A DNA stretch of 64,000 nt. Source: Pseudomonas sp. LP_7_YM (GTDB taxonomy: Bacteria; Pseudomonadota; Gammaproteobacteria; Pseudomonadales; Pseudomonadaceae). Positions 18,303-27,225 of the stretch are shown here, one piece after another. The stretch lies in contig NZ_SOCT01000001.1 in the NCBI RefSeq assembly GCF_004364435.1, positions 186,001 through 250,000 of the forward strand, given 5' to 3'. Under the pieces are notes generated by a model. The model ran no database searches. It was not told the DNA's origin and was given only the letters and a program-made list of their open reading frames with translations. A program made the position numbers and the translations under genes. How positions within the stretch are numbered: position 1 is the first letter of the stretch; each line of letters opens with the position of its first letter.

Positions 18303-19208
18303 ATGTCTCTGACCTTTCACTGCGACACCAATGCCACGCTGGTGTCCCTGATCAAGCCGCTCGCCTCGCGCCCGGGTTTCGTCGACACCCTTGTCCCCGG
18401 TGTGCAGGCGATGTCCTGGGCGCACTACGTGGCCAGCAGTCCACAGATCTACGAGCCGAGCCTGGTGATCCTCGCCCAGGGCAGCAAGCTCGCGCGTTTG
18501 GGATCCCGGACCCTGGAGTACGGCGCCGGCCATTATCTGGTGCAGGCGCTGTCGGTGCCCTTCATGTGCGAGACCTTCGCCACCCCAGAGGAGCCCATGT
18601 ACGGCGTGGCGGTAATGATCGATCGCACGGTGCTCAGTGAGTTGGTGCAGGCCATGGGGCAGGCGCCGGATGTTACGGTGCGGGCGCAGACGCCGGAATC
18701 CATGAGTTCGGCGCTGCTGGATGCATCGATGCGCGAAAGTGTCGAGCGTCTGTTGCGTTGCCTGCACGATCCTCTGGACGCGCAGGTGATGGGGCCGGCG
18801 CGGGTGAGAGAGGTTCTTTATGCAGCGCTGCGCGGACCCCAGGCCGGTGTGCTGCGGGCGCTGGTCGAGCAGCAGGGGCATTTCGCGCGTATCGCCGCAG
18901 CCTTGCAGCATCTGCGCGATCACTACAGCGAAGCGCTTGGCGTAGAGGAGCTGGCCCGCTGCGCGAACATGAGTGCTTCGACCTTTCATGAGCATTTCAA
19001 GCGCAGCACCCTGCTTTCGCCCGTGCAATATCTCAAGCGCCTGCGGCTGATCAAGGCTCAGCAGATGCTGATCGGCGAAGGCATGGGCGTGGCGCAGGTG
19101 GCGCACAGCGTTGGGTATCAGAGTACGTCGCAGTTCAGCCGCGAATACAAACGTTACTTCGAACGCAGTCCGGGGGAAGAGGGCGAGCGGTTGAAGATTT
19201 CGGCCTAA
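18303..19208 (+). CDS. AraC-family transcriptional regulator
   Basis: 301 residues from the ATG at 18303; a TTG two codons earlier is unlikely. The N-terminal half is the AraC_N cupin-like domain (SLVILAQGSKLARLGSRTLE, then YLVQALSVPF). The C-terminal 100 residues carry two HTH motifs (LGVEELARCANMSASTFHEH and GVAQVAHSVGYQSTSQFSR). This architecture often sits divergent from an alcohol dehydrogenase or oxidoreductase gene that it activates, as here across a 177-bp gap. Confidence 0.93.
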   Translation: MSLTFHCDTNATLVSLIKPLASRPGFVDTLVPGVQAMSWAHYVASSPQIYEPSLVILAQGSKLARLGSRTLEYGAGHYLVQALSVPFMCETFATPEEPMYGVAVMIDRTVLSELVQAMGQAPDVTVRAQTPESMSSALLDASMRESVERLLRCLHDPLDAQVMGPARVREVLYAALRGPQAGVLRALVEQQGHFARIAAALQHLRDHYSEALGVEELARCANMSASTFHEHFKRSTLLSPVQYLKRLRLIKAQQMLIGEGMGVAQVAHSVGYQSTSQFSREYKRYFERSPGEEGERLKISA

Positions 19209-19231
19209 AGATCCCGAGAGTGAAAACATTT

Positions 19232-19333
19232 CCCCTGTGGGAGCAACTTCATTCGCAAAGAGCGGGTACGTTCAATACAGGTGTGGCGAAACGACGATGG
19301 CATCGCGAATGAATTCGCTCCACCGTTACAGGG
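19232..19333. repeat. REPIN-like element of the CCTGTGGGAGC family
   Basis: CCCCTGTGGGAGCAACTTC (from 19232) and its imperfect inverse GAATTCGCTCCACCGTTACA (from 19311) bound the segment. ATTCGCAAAG and ATCGCGAATG pair further in. The outer ends match the widespread Pseudomonas intergenic palindrome with a GTGGGAGCGAATTC core. It differs in sequence from the element at 14618. Confidence 0.75.
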
Positions 19334-19366
19334 ATGGGTCGTTATGCCGGCTCAGCCCTGGTCAGC

Positions 19367-19392
19367 AAAAAGGCGCCCTGATCGGCGCCGTT
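19367..19392 (-). terminator. terminator of the ETF-QO gene
   Basis: Read on the minus strand, a GGCGCC stem (19384-19389 with 19372-19377) is followed by a run of five T (A-run 19367-19371 on the plus strand). It lies 37 bp beyond the stop. Confidence 0.75.
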
Positions 19393-19428
19393 CTCTTGTA
19401 GCTTGGAGCTTAAACTCGCTGCTGCTTT

Positions 19429-21093
19429 TTACATGTTCGGGTAAGTCGGTCCGCCCGCACCTTCAGGGGCCACCCAGGTAATGTTCTGCGACGGGTCCTT
19501 GATGTCGCAGGTCTTGCAGTGCACGCAGTTCTGCGCATTGATCTGGAAGCGCTTGGCGCCATCCTCCTGTGTCACCACCTCGTACACACCCGCAGGGCAA
19601 TAGCGCTGCGCAGGTTCGTCGTACTTCGGCAGGTTCACGCTGATCGGAATGCTCGGATCCTTCAGCTTCAGGTGGCAAGGCTGCTCTTCTTCGTGGTTGG
19701 TGCCGGAGATGAACACCGAACTCAATTTGTCGAAGCTCAGCTTGCCGTCCGGTTTCGGATAATCAATGCGCCTGGAGTCGGCCGCCAACTTCATGCATGC
19801 GTAGTCAGGCTTGTTGTCATGCAGCGTGAACGGGATCTTGCCGCCGAACAGGTTCTGGTCGATGAAGTTGAACGCGCCGCCCAGAATCGGACCGAATTTG
19901 TGGATCGCTGCGCCGAAATTGCGGCTGGCGAACAGTTCTTCATGCAGCCAGCTGCCCTTGAATGCCTCGACGTATGCGTCCAGCGCGTCGCCGCCTTCAC
20001 TGCCCGCGATCAGCGCATCAGCCACCGACTCGGCAGCCAGCATGCCGGACTTCATCGCGGTGTGGCTGCCTTTTATCTTGGCGAAGTTCAGAGTGCCCAG
20101 ATCGCAACCGATCAGCGCGCCGCCAGGGAAAACCATCTTCGGCAACGAGTTCAGGCCACCTTTGCAGATCGCCCGCGCTCCGTAGCTGATGCGCTTGCCA
20201 CCTTCCAGGTACTGTTTGAGGATAGGGTGATGCTTGATTCGCTGGAACTCGTCGAACGGCGACAGGAACGGGTTGGCGTAGGACAGATCGACGATCAGAC
20301 CCACCACTACCTGATTGTTCTCCAGGTGATACAGAAACGAGCCTCCGGTGTTCTCGGTGCCCATTACGTCCAGAGGCCAGCCGGCGGTATGCACCACCAG
20401 CCCCTGTTGATGTTTGGCCGGGTCGATTTCCCAGATTTCCTTGAGACCGATGCCGTAATGCTGGGCGTCGGCGTCGCTGTCCAGGTTGAAACGCTTGATC
20501 AGTTGTTTGCCGATGTGGCCGCGGCAGCCCTCGGCGAAGAGGGTATATTTGCCGCGTAGCTCCATGCCGGGGGTGTACAGGCCATCTTTTGGATTGCCTT
20601 CACGGTCGACACCCAGGTCACCGGTGAGAATCCCGCGAACCACGCCGTGTTCGTCGATCAGCGCCTCTTGAGCGGCGAACCCCGGATAGATCTCTACGCC
20701 CAGGTTCTCGGCCTGTTGCGCCAGCCAGCGGCACAGGTTACCGAGGGAAATAATATAGTTGCCTTCATTGTGCATGGTCTTGGGCACGAGGGCACCGGGC
20801 ACCTTGGTGCTGGCTTCGGCGCTGGTCAGCACGTAAATATCGTCGCCTTTGACTGGCGTGTTCAGCGGTGCACCGAGTTCTTTCCAGTCGGGGAACAGTT
20901 CGTTGAGCGCACGAGGCTCGAACACGGCGCCGGAAAGAATGTGAGCGCCGACTTCGGAGCCTTTTTCCACCACGCAGACACTGATTTCCTGGCCAGCTTC
21001 GGCGGCCTTCTGTTTCAGACGGCACGCGGCTGAGAGCCCTGCGGGGCCGGCTCCGACGATGACGACGTCGAATTCCATAAATTCGCGTTCCAC
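19429..21093 (-). CDS. electron transfer flavoprotein-ubiquinone oxidoreductase
   Basis: Membrane-associated enzyme that passes electrons from reduced ETF to ubiquinone. 554 residues, usual length. The N-terminal FAD motif is VVIVGAGPAGLSAACRL, and the quinone-binding region follows mid-protein (GGSFLYHLENNQVVVGLIVD). The C-terminal ferredoxin-like part holds the [4Fe-4S] cysteines in CPAGVYEV and NCVHCKTCDIKDPSQNI. Two starts are possible, Met1 or Met6. It is divergent from etfB-etfA, whose product is its electron donor. Confidence 0.97.
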   Translation of the reverse strand: MEREFMEFDVVIVGAGPAGLSAACRLKQKAAEAGQEISVCVVEKGSEVGAHILSGAVFEPRALNELFPDWKELGAPLNTPVKGDDIYVLTSAEASTKVPGALVPKTMHNEGNYIISLGNLCRWLAQQAENLGVEIYPGFAAQEALIDEHGVVRGILTGDLGVDREGNPKDGLYTPGMELRGKYTLFAEGCRGHIGKQLIKRFNLDSDADAQHYGIGLKEIWEIDPAKHQQGLVVHTAGWPLDVMGTENTGGSFLYHLENNQVVVGLIVDLSYANPFLSPFDEFQRIKHHPILKQYLEGGKRISYGARAICKGGLNSLPKMVFPGGALIGCDLGTLNFAKIKGSHTAMKSGMLAAESVADALIAGSEGGDALDAYVEAFKGSWLHEELFASRNFGAAIHKFGPILGGAFNFIDQNLFGGKIPFTLHDNKPDYACMKLAADSRRIDYPKPDGKLSFDKLSSVFISGTNHEEEQPCHLKLKDPSIPISVNLPKYDEPAQRYCPAGVYEVVTQEDGAKRFQINAQNCVHCKTCDIKDPSQNITWVAPEGAGGPTYPNM

Positions 21094-21191
21094 TGGCTAT
21101 CTCCTGATCAAGGCTCAACGGTATTTTTTTATAAGTCGCTAAAAACCGACACACGCAAGTGGTGCGATCCGGTGTCATCTCAAAGGGGCGC

Positions 21192-21236
21192 ATTATATCT
21201 ACACCACCTTGCAGGTCCAATACAAACGTTTGTTTG
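21192..21236 (-). promoter_or_regulatory. promoter of the ETF-QO gene with an upstream PsrA-like palindrome
   Basis: On the minus strand, a -35 TTGGAC (21215-21220), a 17-base spacer and a perfect -10 TATAAT (21192-21197) lie about 100 bp before the start codon. Two bases upstream of the -35 is CAAACGTTTGTTTG (21223-21236). This fits the C/GAAAC-N4-GTTTG/C pattern reported for the fatty-acid-responsive regulator PsrA of pseudomonads. The sites are seen; the regulator is inferred. Confidence 0.6.
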
Positions 21237-21620
21237 AATCAGCTGAAACCCTGATAAAACATAGGGAGACGGCTGGTGACTGGCGTTTTTGTCGTATTGA
21301 CCGCAATAGGCGTTCCGGTCAAGATACGGGCGGTTTTGCGCTCGCCGTAAGCTGACCGTTACCAGGAGAACCCCTCTGAAAACGACGCGAGTGCTGTGCT
21401 GCAACTGCTTCTTCATCCGCAGAGCCGGCAAGCGGGGAGCAGTTTACACGCGCGGCCTGCGAATGACTTGGCCTGGAACGCGAGCGCGGTTGTCTTTTGC
21501 TGAACTCACCGTTAGGCAACAACGAATACGCTGTTTTCAAAGGTGTTCTTTACACTGACGTGTACCCATCGCCGGGTTGAGCCTGGCGACTTCTTTTCAC
21601 CGGAGAGTAACGAGGAATCC
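21237..21620. other. rest of the divergent gap between ETF-QO gene and etfB
   Basis: No credible gene was seen on either strand. The segment should hold the etfBA promoter, but no clear -35/-10 pair was found. The etfB leader ends with a usable ribosome site (CGAGGAATCC) before the ATG at 21621. Confidence 0.5.
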
Positions 21621-22370
21621 ATGAAGGTTCTTGTAGCTATCAAACGAGTGGTCGACTACAACGTCAAGGTTCGCGTCAAGGCGGACAACTCCGGCGTCGA
21701 TCTCGCTAACGTAAAAATGTCGATGAATCCCTTCTGCGAAATCGCCGTGGAAGAAGCCGTACGCTTGAAAGAGAAGGGTGTTGCGACCGAGATCGTCGTC
21801 GTTTCCATTGGCCCGACCACCGCCCAGGAGCAACTGCGTACCGCTCTGGCGCTCGGCGCCGATCGCGCCATCCTCGTTGAATCCGCTGAAGAGTTAACCT
21901 CGCTGGCCGTGGCCAAGTTGCTCAAGGCCGTTGTCGATAAAGAGCAGCCTCAGTTGGTCATCCTCGGCAAGCAGGCAATCGACAGCGACAATAACCAGAC
22001 CGGCCAGATGCTGGCTGCGTTGAGCGGTTACGCCCAGGGCACGTTCGCCTCCAAGGTTGAAGTCTCTGGCGACAGCGTCAACGTAACCCGTGAAATCGAT
22101 GCCGGCGCGCAAACCGTTTCGTTGAAACTGCCAGCAATCGTGACCACCGACCTGCGTCTTAACGAGCCACGTTATGCATCGCTGCCGAACATCATGAAAG
22201 CCAAGAAGAAGCCGCTTGAAGTGCTGACCCCTGACGCTTTGGGTGTTTCGACTTCTTCGACCAACAAGACCCTCAAGGTCGAAGCGCCCGCTGCTCGTAG
22301 CGCTGGCATCAAGGTCAAGTCGGTTGCAGAACTGGTCGAGAAACTGAAAAACGAAGCGAAGGTGATCTGA
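21621..22370 (+). CDS. etfB: electron transfer flavoprotein beta subunit
   Basis: AMP-binding subunit of the soluble ETF heterodimer that collects electrons from acyl-CoA dehydrogenases. The ATG at 21621 gives 249 residues ([20 protein letters not shown]), the family length; the frame upstream of it is not coding. [20 protein letters not shown] and [18 protein letters not shown] are conserved ETF-beta segments. The stop overlaps the etfA start by one base (TGATG), giving translational coupling. Confidence 0.98.
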   Translation: MKVLVAIKRVVDYNVKVRVKADNSGVDLANVKMSMNPFCEIAVEEAVRLKEKGVATEIVVVSIGPTTAQEQLRTALALGADRAILVESAEELTSLAVAKLLKAVVDKEQPQLVILGKQAIDSDNNQTGQMLAALSGYAQGTFASKVEVSGDSVNVTREIDAGAQTVSLKLPAIVTTDLRLNEPRYASLPNIMKAKKKPLEVLTPDALGVSTSSTNKTLKVEAPAARSAGIKVKSVAELVEKLKNEAKVI

Positions 22371-23299
22371 TGACTATCCTGGTACTCGCTGAGCACGAAA
22401 ACGGCGCAATCGCTCCCGCCACCCTGAACACCGTCGCCGCTGCCACCAAGATCGGTGGTGACATTCATGTGCTGGTCGCTGGCCAGAACGTGGGCGCCGT
22501 CGGCGAAGCCGCGGCGAAAATCGCGGGCGTGGCCAAAGTCCTGGTCGCTGACAATGCGGCCTACGCTCACCAGTTGCCTGAAAACGTCGCGCCGCTGCTG
22601 GCTGAGCTTGCCTGCGGTTACAGCCATGTGCTGGCCGCTGCCACCTCCAACGGCAAGAACATCCTGCCACGCGTGGCCGCGCAACTGGACGTCGATCAGA
22701 TCTCCGAAATCATCTCGGTGGAGAGCGCTGATACCTTCAAGCGTCCTATCTATGCCGGTAACGCCATCGCTACCGTGCAGTCGTCGGCGGCTATCAAGGT
22801 CATCACCGTTCGCGCCACCGGTTTCGACGCCGGTGCCGCAGAGGGTGGCTCTGCTGCTATAGAAGTGGTAAGCGCTGCTCACGACGCGGGCAAGTCTTCC
22901 TTCGTCAACGAAGAGCTGGCCAAGTCTGATCGCCCTGAGCTGACGGCTGCCAAGATTGTCGTTTCAGGTGGTCGCGGGATGCAGAACGGCGATAACTTCA
23001 AGCACCTGTATGCACTGGCCGACAAGCTGGGCGCTGCTGTCGGCGCTTCCCGCGCAGCCGTCGACGCAGGTTTTGTACCCAACGACATGCAGGTCGGCCA
23101 GACCGGCAAGATCGTTGCGCCACAGCTGTACATCGCTGTCGGTATTTCCGGCGCGATTCAGCACCTGGCGGGCATGAAAGACTCCAAGGTGATCGTTGCG
23201 ATCAACAAGGATGAAGAAGCGCCGATCTTCCAGGTGGCCGATTACGGTCTGGTCGCGGATCTGTTCGAAGCCATTCCCGAGTTGGAGAAGCTGGTCTAA
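22370..23299 (+). CDS. etfA: electron transfer flavoprotein alpha subunit
   Basis: FAD-binding subunit of ETF. 309 residues. The C-terminal FAD domain shows [40 protein letters not shown] and [16 protein letters not shown], the classic ETF-alpha signature. It overlaps etfB by one base. A very long hairpin terminator follows 24 bp after the stop. Confidence 0.98.
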   Translation: MTILVLAEHENGAIAPATLNTVAAATKIGGDIHVLVAGQNVGAVGEAAAKIAGVAKVLVADNAAYAHQLPENVAPLLAELACGYSHVLAAATSNGKNILPRVAAQLDVDQISEIISVESADTFKRPIYAGNAIATVQSSAAIKVITVRATGFDAGAAEGGSAAIEVVSAAHDAGKSSFVNEELAKSDRPELTAAKIVVSGGRGMQNGDNFKHLYALADKLGAAVGASRAAVDAGFVPNDMQVGQTGKIVAPQLYIAVGISGAIQHLAGMKDSKVIVAINKDEEAPIFQVADYGLVADLFEAIPELEKLV

Positions 23300-23323
23300 T
23301 CCAGCCACCTGACTTATAAAGAC

Positions 23324-23407
23324 AACCCGTTCATTTCGGGGCTGCTTCAAAGCGTTGATGTCGAATGACTTGCGCTTTGCAAAGCCCCGAATGAACGGGT
23401 TTTTTAT
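23324..23407 (+). terminator. long two-stage hairpin terminator after etfA
   Basis: AACCCGTTCATTTCGGGGCT (23324-23343) pairs with AGCCCCGAATGAACGGGTT (23383-23401), and an inner stem CAAAGCG / CGCTTTG (23348-23354 with 23373-23379) extends it to about 26 pairs. A run of T follows. The stem is far longer than the other terminators in the window. Confidence 0.85.
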
Positions 23408-23429
23408 TGGATCGAATAAGGATGTTGCC

Positions 23430-24257
23430 ATGTCATCGCCAAGGCTCAAGCTGGCATTGCTGGTTACAGGCTGTTTGCTTATGCAGTCGATGAGCGCATT
23501 TGCAGCAGGCAGCTGCGACCGGCTGGTGGTGACCGGTAGTCCGGACGCGCCGCCGTATCTGTGGCGCGATCCGCAGGATCCCAGGCACCTGATGGGCGCC
23601 AATGCTGACCTGCTCAAGGAAGCGGCGACACAAATCGGTGTCAAGGTCGAGCTGCTTTACGCAGGTAAGCGGGGTCAGGCCCTTGAGGAGGTGCGTACCG
23701 GGCGGATGGATCTGCTGGCCGATACGCCCTTGAACGGCACTGAACTGGAATCGCTGGATTTCATCCACCCGCCGATCACCCGGAACGAAATCATGGTCTG
23801 GACGCGTTCGGGCCAGACTCAGCCGTTCAATTCCCTTATGGATCTGCACGGGCATCCGGGCGCGATCTCCGAAAAGGTGCGGGTTACTCCGGTCTTCGAC
23901 GCTGCACTCAAGGAGCAGCTCTCGCTCGACAGGTTGCCTAATCTCACTCAGGCTTTTCAGAAGCTGATGCTGGGGCAGGTCGAGTACGTCCTGGCGGGCC
24001 GCTACACAGGCGGTGCGCTGCTCCAGACCTTGGGCATGTCTAAGGACTTGTTAGCGCAACCCTTGCCCCTGGACAGACCGGGGCTGTATTTGGCGCTGTC
24101 GTTTAACTCGGCGTGTAACGATTCGTGGTTACGCGGACAGCTGGCGAAAAAAATGACAGAATTGGCGGCTTCGGGCCGTTCCAGTGATGCCGTTACGCGC
24201 AATCTGGAGTTGTGGAAGGCGCAGTTGCAGCAGCCGACCGGCGCCACAAATCAGTAG
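23430..24257 (+). CDS. periplasmic solute-binding protein, SBP_bac_3 type
   Basis: 275 residues from the ATG at 23430, preceded by AAGGA. A signal peptide is clear (ALLVTGCLLMQSMSAFA, cleavage after AFA). The mature part resembles amino-acid-type binding proteins (SPDAPPYLWRDPQDPRHLMG, GVKVELLYAGKRGQALEEVR, TGRMDLLADTPLNGTELESL). No permease or ATPase gene is nearby. It is followed at once by two lipoprotein genes, which suggests a sensing or envelope role rather than transport. The ligand is unknown. Confidence 0.82.
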   Translation: MSSPRLKLALLVTGCLLMQSMSAFAAGSCDRLVVTGSPDAPPYLWRDPQDPRHLMGANADLLKEAATQIGVKVELLYAGKRGQALEEVRTGRMDLLADTPLNGTELESLDFIHPPITRNEIMVWTRSGQTQPFNSLMDLHGHPGAISEKVRVTPVFDAALKEQLSLDRLPNLTQAFQKLMLGQVEYVLAGRYTGGALLQTLGMSKDLLAQPLPLDRPGLYLALSFNSACNDSWLRGQLAKKMTELAASGRSSDAVTRNLELWKAQLQQPTGATNQ

Positions 24258-24267
24258 GAATGTTGTC

Positions 24268-24633
24268 TTGAGCGTTTTTTTGAAAGCACGATGTTTACTC
24301 GCGGCCATGGCAATCACTTCGCTGCTGGGCTGCGCAAATGACCCTGCACCGACCGCGCAATTGAAACTCACTGAGCAGGCCGTTGCCCAGGCAACTGCCG
24401 TTGGGGCTGTCGACGACCAGCCCGACATGGCCGCCGCTCAGTCGAAGTTGGCCCAGGCACAGGCAGACATGGCTGACGAAGCCTACAAGCATGCACGCAT
24501 GCAAGCCGAACAGGCTGAGCTGGACGCGCGGCTGGCCGAAGCCCGCGTGCTGACCGAGAAGAGTGCAGAGCAACTCGCCCAGGTCAACCTGCGACTGGAG
24601 CGTCTGCGTAAACAACTGGGGGCTGCGCAATGA
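24268..24633 (+). CDS. DUF4398-type lipoprotein
   Basis: 121 residues if started at the TTG at 24268, which follows AGGA (24256-24259) by eight bases and gives a full lipoprotein signal ending in the lipobox SLLGC. The in-frame ATG at 24307 would leave too short a signal. The mature protein is an Ala/Gln/Glu-rich helix (AQSKLAQAQADMADEAYKHA and following) that looks coiled-coil. It sits between a binding protein and an OmpA-domain lipoprotein and overlaps the latter by 4 bp (ATGA), so the three form an operon. Function unknown. Confidence 0.8.
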   Translation: MSVFLKARCLLAAMAITSLLGCANDPAPTAQLKLTEQAVAQATAVGAVDDQPDMAAAQSKLAQAQADMADEAYKHARMQAEQAELDARLAEARVLTEKSAEQLAQVNLRLERLRKQLGAAQ

Positions 24634-25445
24634 ATCGCATCCCCAGCATCTTCAGCGCTGGCCTGCTGCTATGCAGCATCGGCCTGCACGGTTGTGCGGT
24701 TCATCAAAGCAGTGAAAAGGCTTTGCAGGACGCCAACGCCGATTTCCAGAAGGTAAAGGACAACACCAATGTCTTGCGCAGTGCACCAAGGGACGTGATT
24801 CGCGCCGGTGAGCTCCTGGCTCGGGCCGAGCGTATGTCCGGCTACGTCGGCAGTTCGGAGGACGTCAGTCATTACGCCTACCTAAGCAGTCGCTACAGCG
24901 CCATCGCGGCTGAGCACAGCCAATTACTTCTCAATCAGGAAAAGCTCGCGCGTCTGGAGCTGGAGCGCCAACGGCTGCAATTGGCCTTGCGCGAGGCCAA
25001 GCTCGCCAGTGCACAACAGCAAGGCAAGTGGGCCGAAGACCAGGTGATCAGCCTGTCGACCCAGCAGAGCGAACGGGGTCTGGTGATGACATTGGGTGAC
25101 ATGCTGTTCGATACAGGCCGGGCGGAGCTGAAAAGCTCGGCCAATCGTACGGTGCTGAAGGTCGTACAGTTCCTGCAGTTTAATCCCAAACGCGTGATCC
25201 GAATCGAAGGCTACACCGACAGCACCGGCGACAGTCAGGAAAATCTGAAATTGTCCCGTGATCGTGCCCAGGCTGTGGCGGACGTGCTGGCTGATCTGGG
25301 GATCGAGGATGAGCGGATTCAGGTCGAAGGCTATGGAGATCAGTTTCCTGTCGATGGCAATACGTCTGAACGTGGCCGCGCGCAAAATCGGCGGGTGGAG
25401 ATAGTGTTTTCGGATGAGAAGGGCAGGCTAAGCCCCGCACGCTGA
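24630..25445 (+). CDS. OmpA-family outer-membrane lipoprotein with helical N-terminal domain
   Basis: 271 residues. Lipobox LHGC near residue 22; residues about 25-150 form a helical, DUF4398-like region with coiled-coil potential (LARLELERQRLQLALREAKL). The C-terminal OmpA domain (about 155-265) carries the peptidoglycan-binding signature IEGYTDSTGDSQENLKLSRD and RAQNRRVEI. It should sit in the outer membrane and hold the peptidoglycan. The start overlaps the previous gene by 4 bp. Confidence 0.9.
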   Translation: MNRIPSIFSAGLLLCSIGLHGCAVHQSSEKALQDANADFQKVKDNTNVLRSAPRDVIRAGELLARAERMSGYVGSSEDVSHYAYLSSRYSAIAAEHSQLLLNQEKLARLELERQRLQLALREAKLASAQQQGKWAEDQVISLSTQQSERGLVMTLGDMLFDTGRAELKSSANRTVLKVVQFLQFNPKRVIRIEGYTDSTGDSQENLKLSRDRAQAVADVLADLGIEDERIQVEGYGDQFPVDGNTSERGRAQNRRVEIVFSDEKGRLSPAR

Positions 25446-25461
25446 AAAATGTTTTCCTGAT

Positions 25462-25490
25462 AGCCTGGTTTTCGAATACCGGGCTTTTTT
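25462..25490 (+). terminator. terminator of the lipoprotein operon
   Basis: AGCCTGGT (25462-25469) pairs with ACCGGGCT (25478-25485) with one G.U pair, followed by TTTTT. Confidence 0.85.
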
Positions 25491-25670
25491 GTGAAAAAAA
25501 AAGCCGGACACTGGCCTGTATAGCTTCTGAAGTTTTTTAGCAGAACGAGAACCACTGGCCGATGCAGTAACTGTCCCAGTACACTTGCAAACTGTTCTGG
25601 TGATCTCTTCAGCGCGATAATCGCGCACATTTCAGATTGCCTTCGCCTATGCGCAATGGAGGGGACGCCG

Positions 25671-27110
25671 ATGACCAGTCTTCTGCTGTACCAACGTATC
25701 GCCCAGCAGTTGGCCGAAGACATTCGTCGCGGTGTTTATCAGCCTGGCGAACGCGTCCCTTCCGTACGAAAAATGAGTTCCCAGCTCAACGTAAGCCATG
25801 CAACGGTGCTTCAGGCTTACGCCAATCTTGAAGATCAGGGCCTGATTCGCGCACGTCCCCAGTCCGGTTATTACGTTCACCAGACGCCAGCGCTGACTGC
25901 GCCCACGCCTGACATAGCGCGGGTCGAACGGCCTGGGCTTGTCACGCGCGCCAGCATTATTCAACAAGTGCTGGTAGAGGCGCGGCGTGAGGGAGTTTTC
26001 GCGTTCGGTGCCGCGGTGCCTCACATCGATTATTTGCCGCTGCGGGCGTTGCACCAGCAGTTGGCCAAGGTTACGCGATTCCAGAGCCCTCGCGCTTTCA
26101 ACTATATGTTCAGCCCTGGCTTTGAGCCATTGCGGCGCCAGGTAGCGATCCGCATGCGTGACGCTGGCGTCGTGGTGGATCCGTCGGAAGTGGTGATCAC
26201 CCACGGATGCGTCGATGCGCTGCAGATGTCCCTGCGCGTGCTTACCCGTCCTGGCGACCTGATCGCTGCCGAATCGCCGACCTATTATGGGTTGCTGCAA
26301 CTGGCGGACCTGCTGGGCTTGAAGGTCATTGAGATTCCCAGCGATCCGAATACCGGGATCAGCCTTGAGGCGTTGCAGCTGGCGGCGAACCAGTGGTCGA
26401 TCAAGGCGCTGGTCATGACCTCGCGCTTGAGCAATCCGCTGGGCAGTACCATGCCTGAGGAGCGGCAGAAGCACTTGCTGCGGCTGGCGTCGGATTTCGA
26501 CATTCAAGTCATCGAAGACGACATCTACGGCGAATTGATGTACGAGCAAAACAAGACCAAAGCGCTGAAGGCGTTCGACCGCCTGGGGCGGGTGATCTAC
26601 TGTTCGAGCTTTTCCAAGACGCTCTCTCCGGGTGTACGGATCGGCTGGATGATCGCCGGTAAATACCAGGCGGAGATTCAGCGGTTGCAGACGTTCAGCA
26701 CTCACTCGGCGTGCAGCGTGACGCAGATGGGGGTAGCGTCCTACCTCGAAAATGGCGGCTATGATCGGCACTTGCGCTATATCCGTCAGGAGCATCGCAA
26801 GAATCTCAGTGCCTTTCAGCTGGCCGTGCAGCAGATGTTTCCCGAAGGTACGCAAATCAGCCGGCCCGCTGGCGGGTTCATCCTCTGGATCAGTTTGCCT
26901 GGGCGGGTCAATACGCAAGAGTTGCACGTGCGCGCACTAGAGCAGGGGATCAGCATTGCGCCGGGGCTGATATTCAGCAATACCGAGCAATTCAATCATT
27001 GCATACGCCTTAACTGCGGGTTGCCATGGAATCGGGAGGCGGAAAGGGCCTTGATGACGCTTGGGATGCTCGCCAAGCAACTCTGCCAGGACACCGGTCA
27101 GGCATGGTGA
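25671..27110 (+). CDS. MocR/GntR-type regulator with aminotransferase-like domain
   Basis: 479 residues from the ATG at 25671, preceded by GGAGGGGACGCCG. Residues 1-72 are a GntR winged helix (GERVPSVRKMSSQLNVSHAT). Residues about 110-479 are a fold-type I aminotransferase domain. The PLP-lysine motif is SSFSKTLSPGVRIGW with K316, and SRLSNPLGST lies in the substrate/PLP region. MocR proteins sense amines or amino acids through PLP and regulate nearby or distant genes. No obvious target is adjacent. Confidence 0.93.
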   Translation: MTSLLLYQRIAQQLAEDIRRGVYQPGERVPSVRKMSSQLNVSHATVLQAYANLEDQGLIRARPQSGYYVHQTPALTAPTPDIARVERPGLVTRASIIQQVLVEARREGVFAFGAAVPHIDYLPLRALHQQLAKVTRFQSPRAFNYMFSPGFEPLRRQVAIRMRDAGVVVDPSEVVITHGCVDALQMSLRVLTRPGDLIAAESPTYYGLLQLADLLGLKVIEIPSDPNTGISLEALQLAANQWSIKALVMTSRLSNPLGSTMPEERQKHLLRLASDFDIQVIEDDIYGELMYEQNKTKALKAFDRLGRVIYCSSFSKTLSPGVRIGWMIAGKYQAEIQRLQTFSTHSACSVTQMGVASYLENGGYDRHLRYIRQEHRKNLSAFQLAVQQMFPEGTQISRPAGGFILWISLPGRVNTQELHVRALEQGISIAPGLIFSNTEQFNHCIRLNCGLPWNREAERALMTLGMLAKQLCQDTGQAW

Positions 27111-27225
27111 ACTCCGTGCGAGGGATGTTTTCTATCAGTTGAGGGGGTCGCTGCAGGCATTTACTTGTCAGCGGCCATGCAAAGAGCCAGCATATGGCTT
27201 CTGCCTATTATTCTGCCGTTCGATT

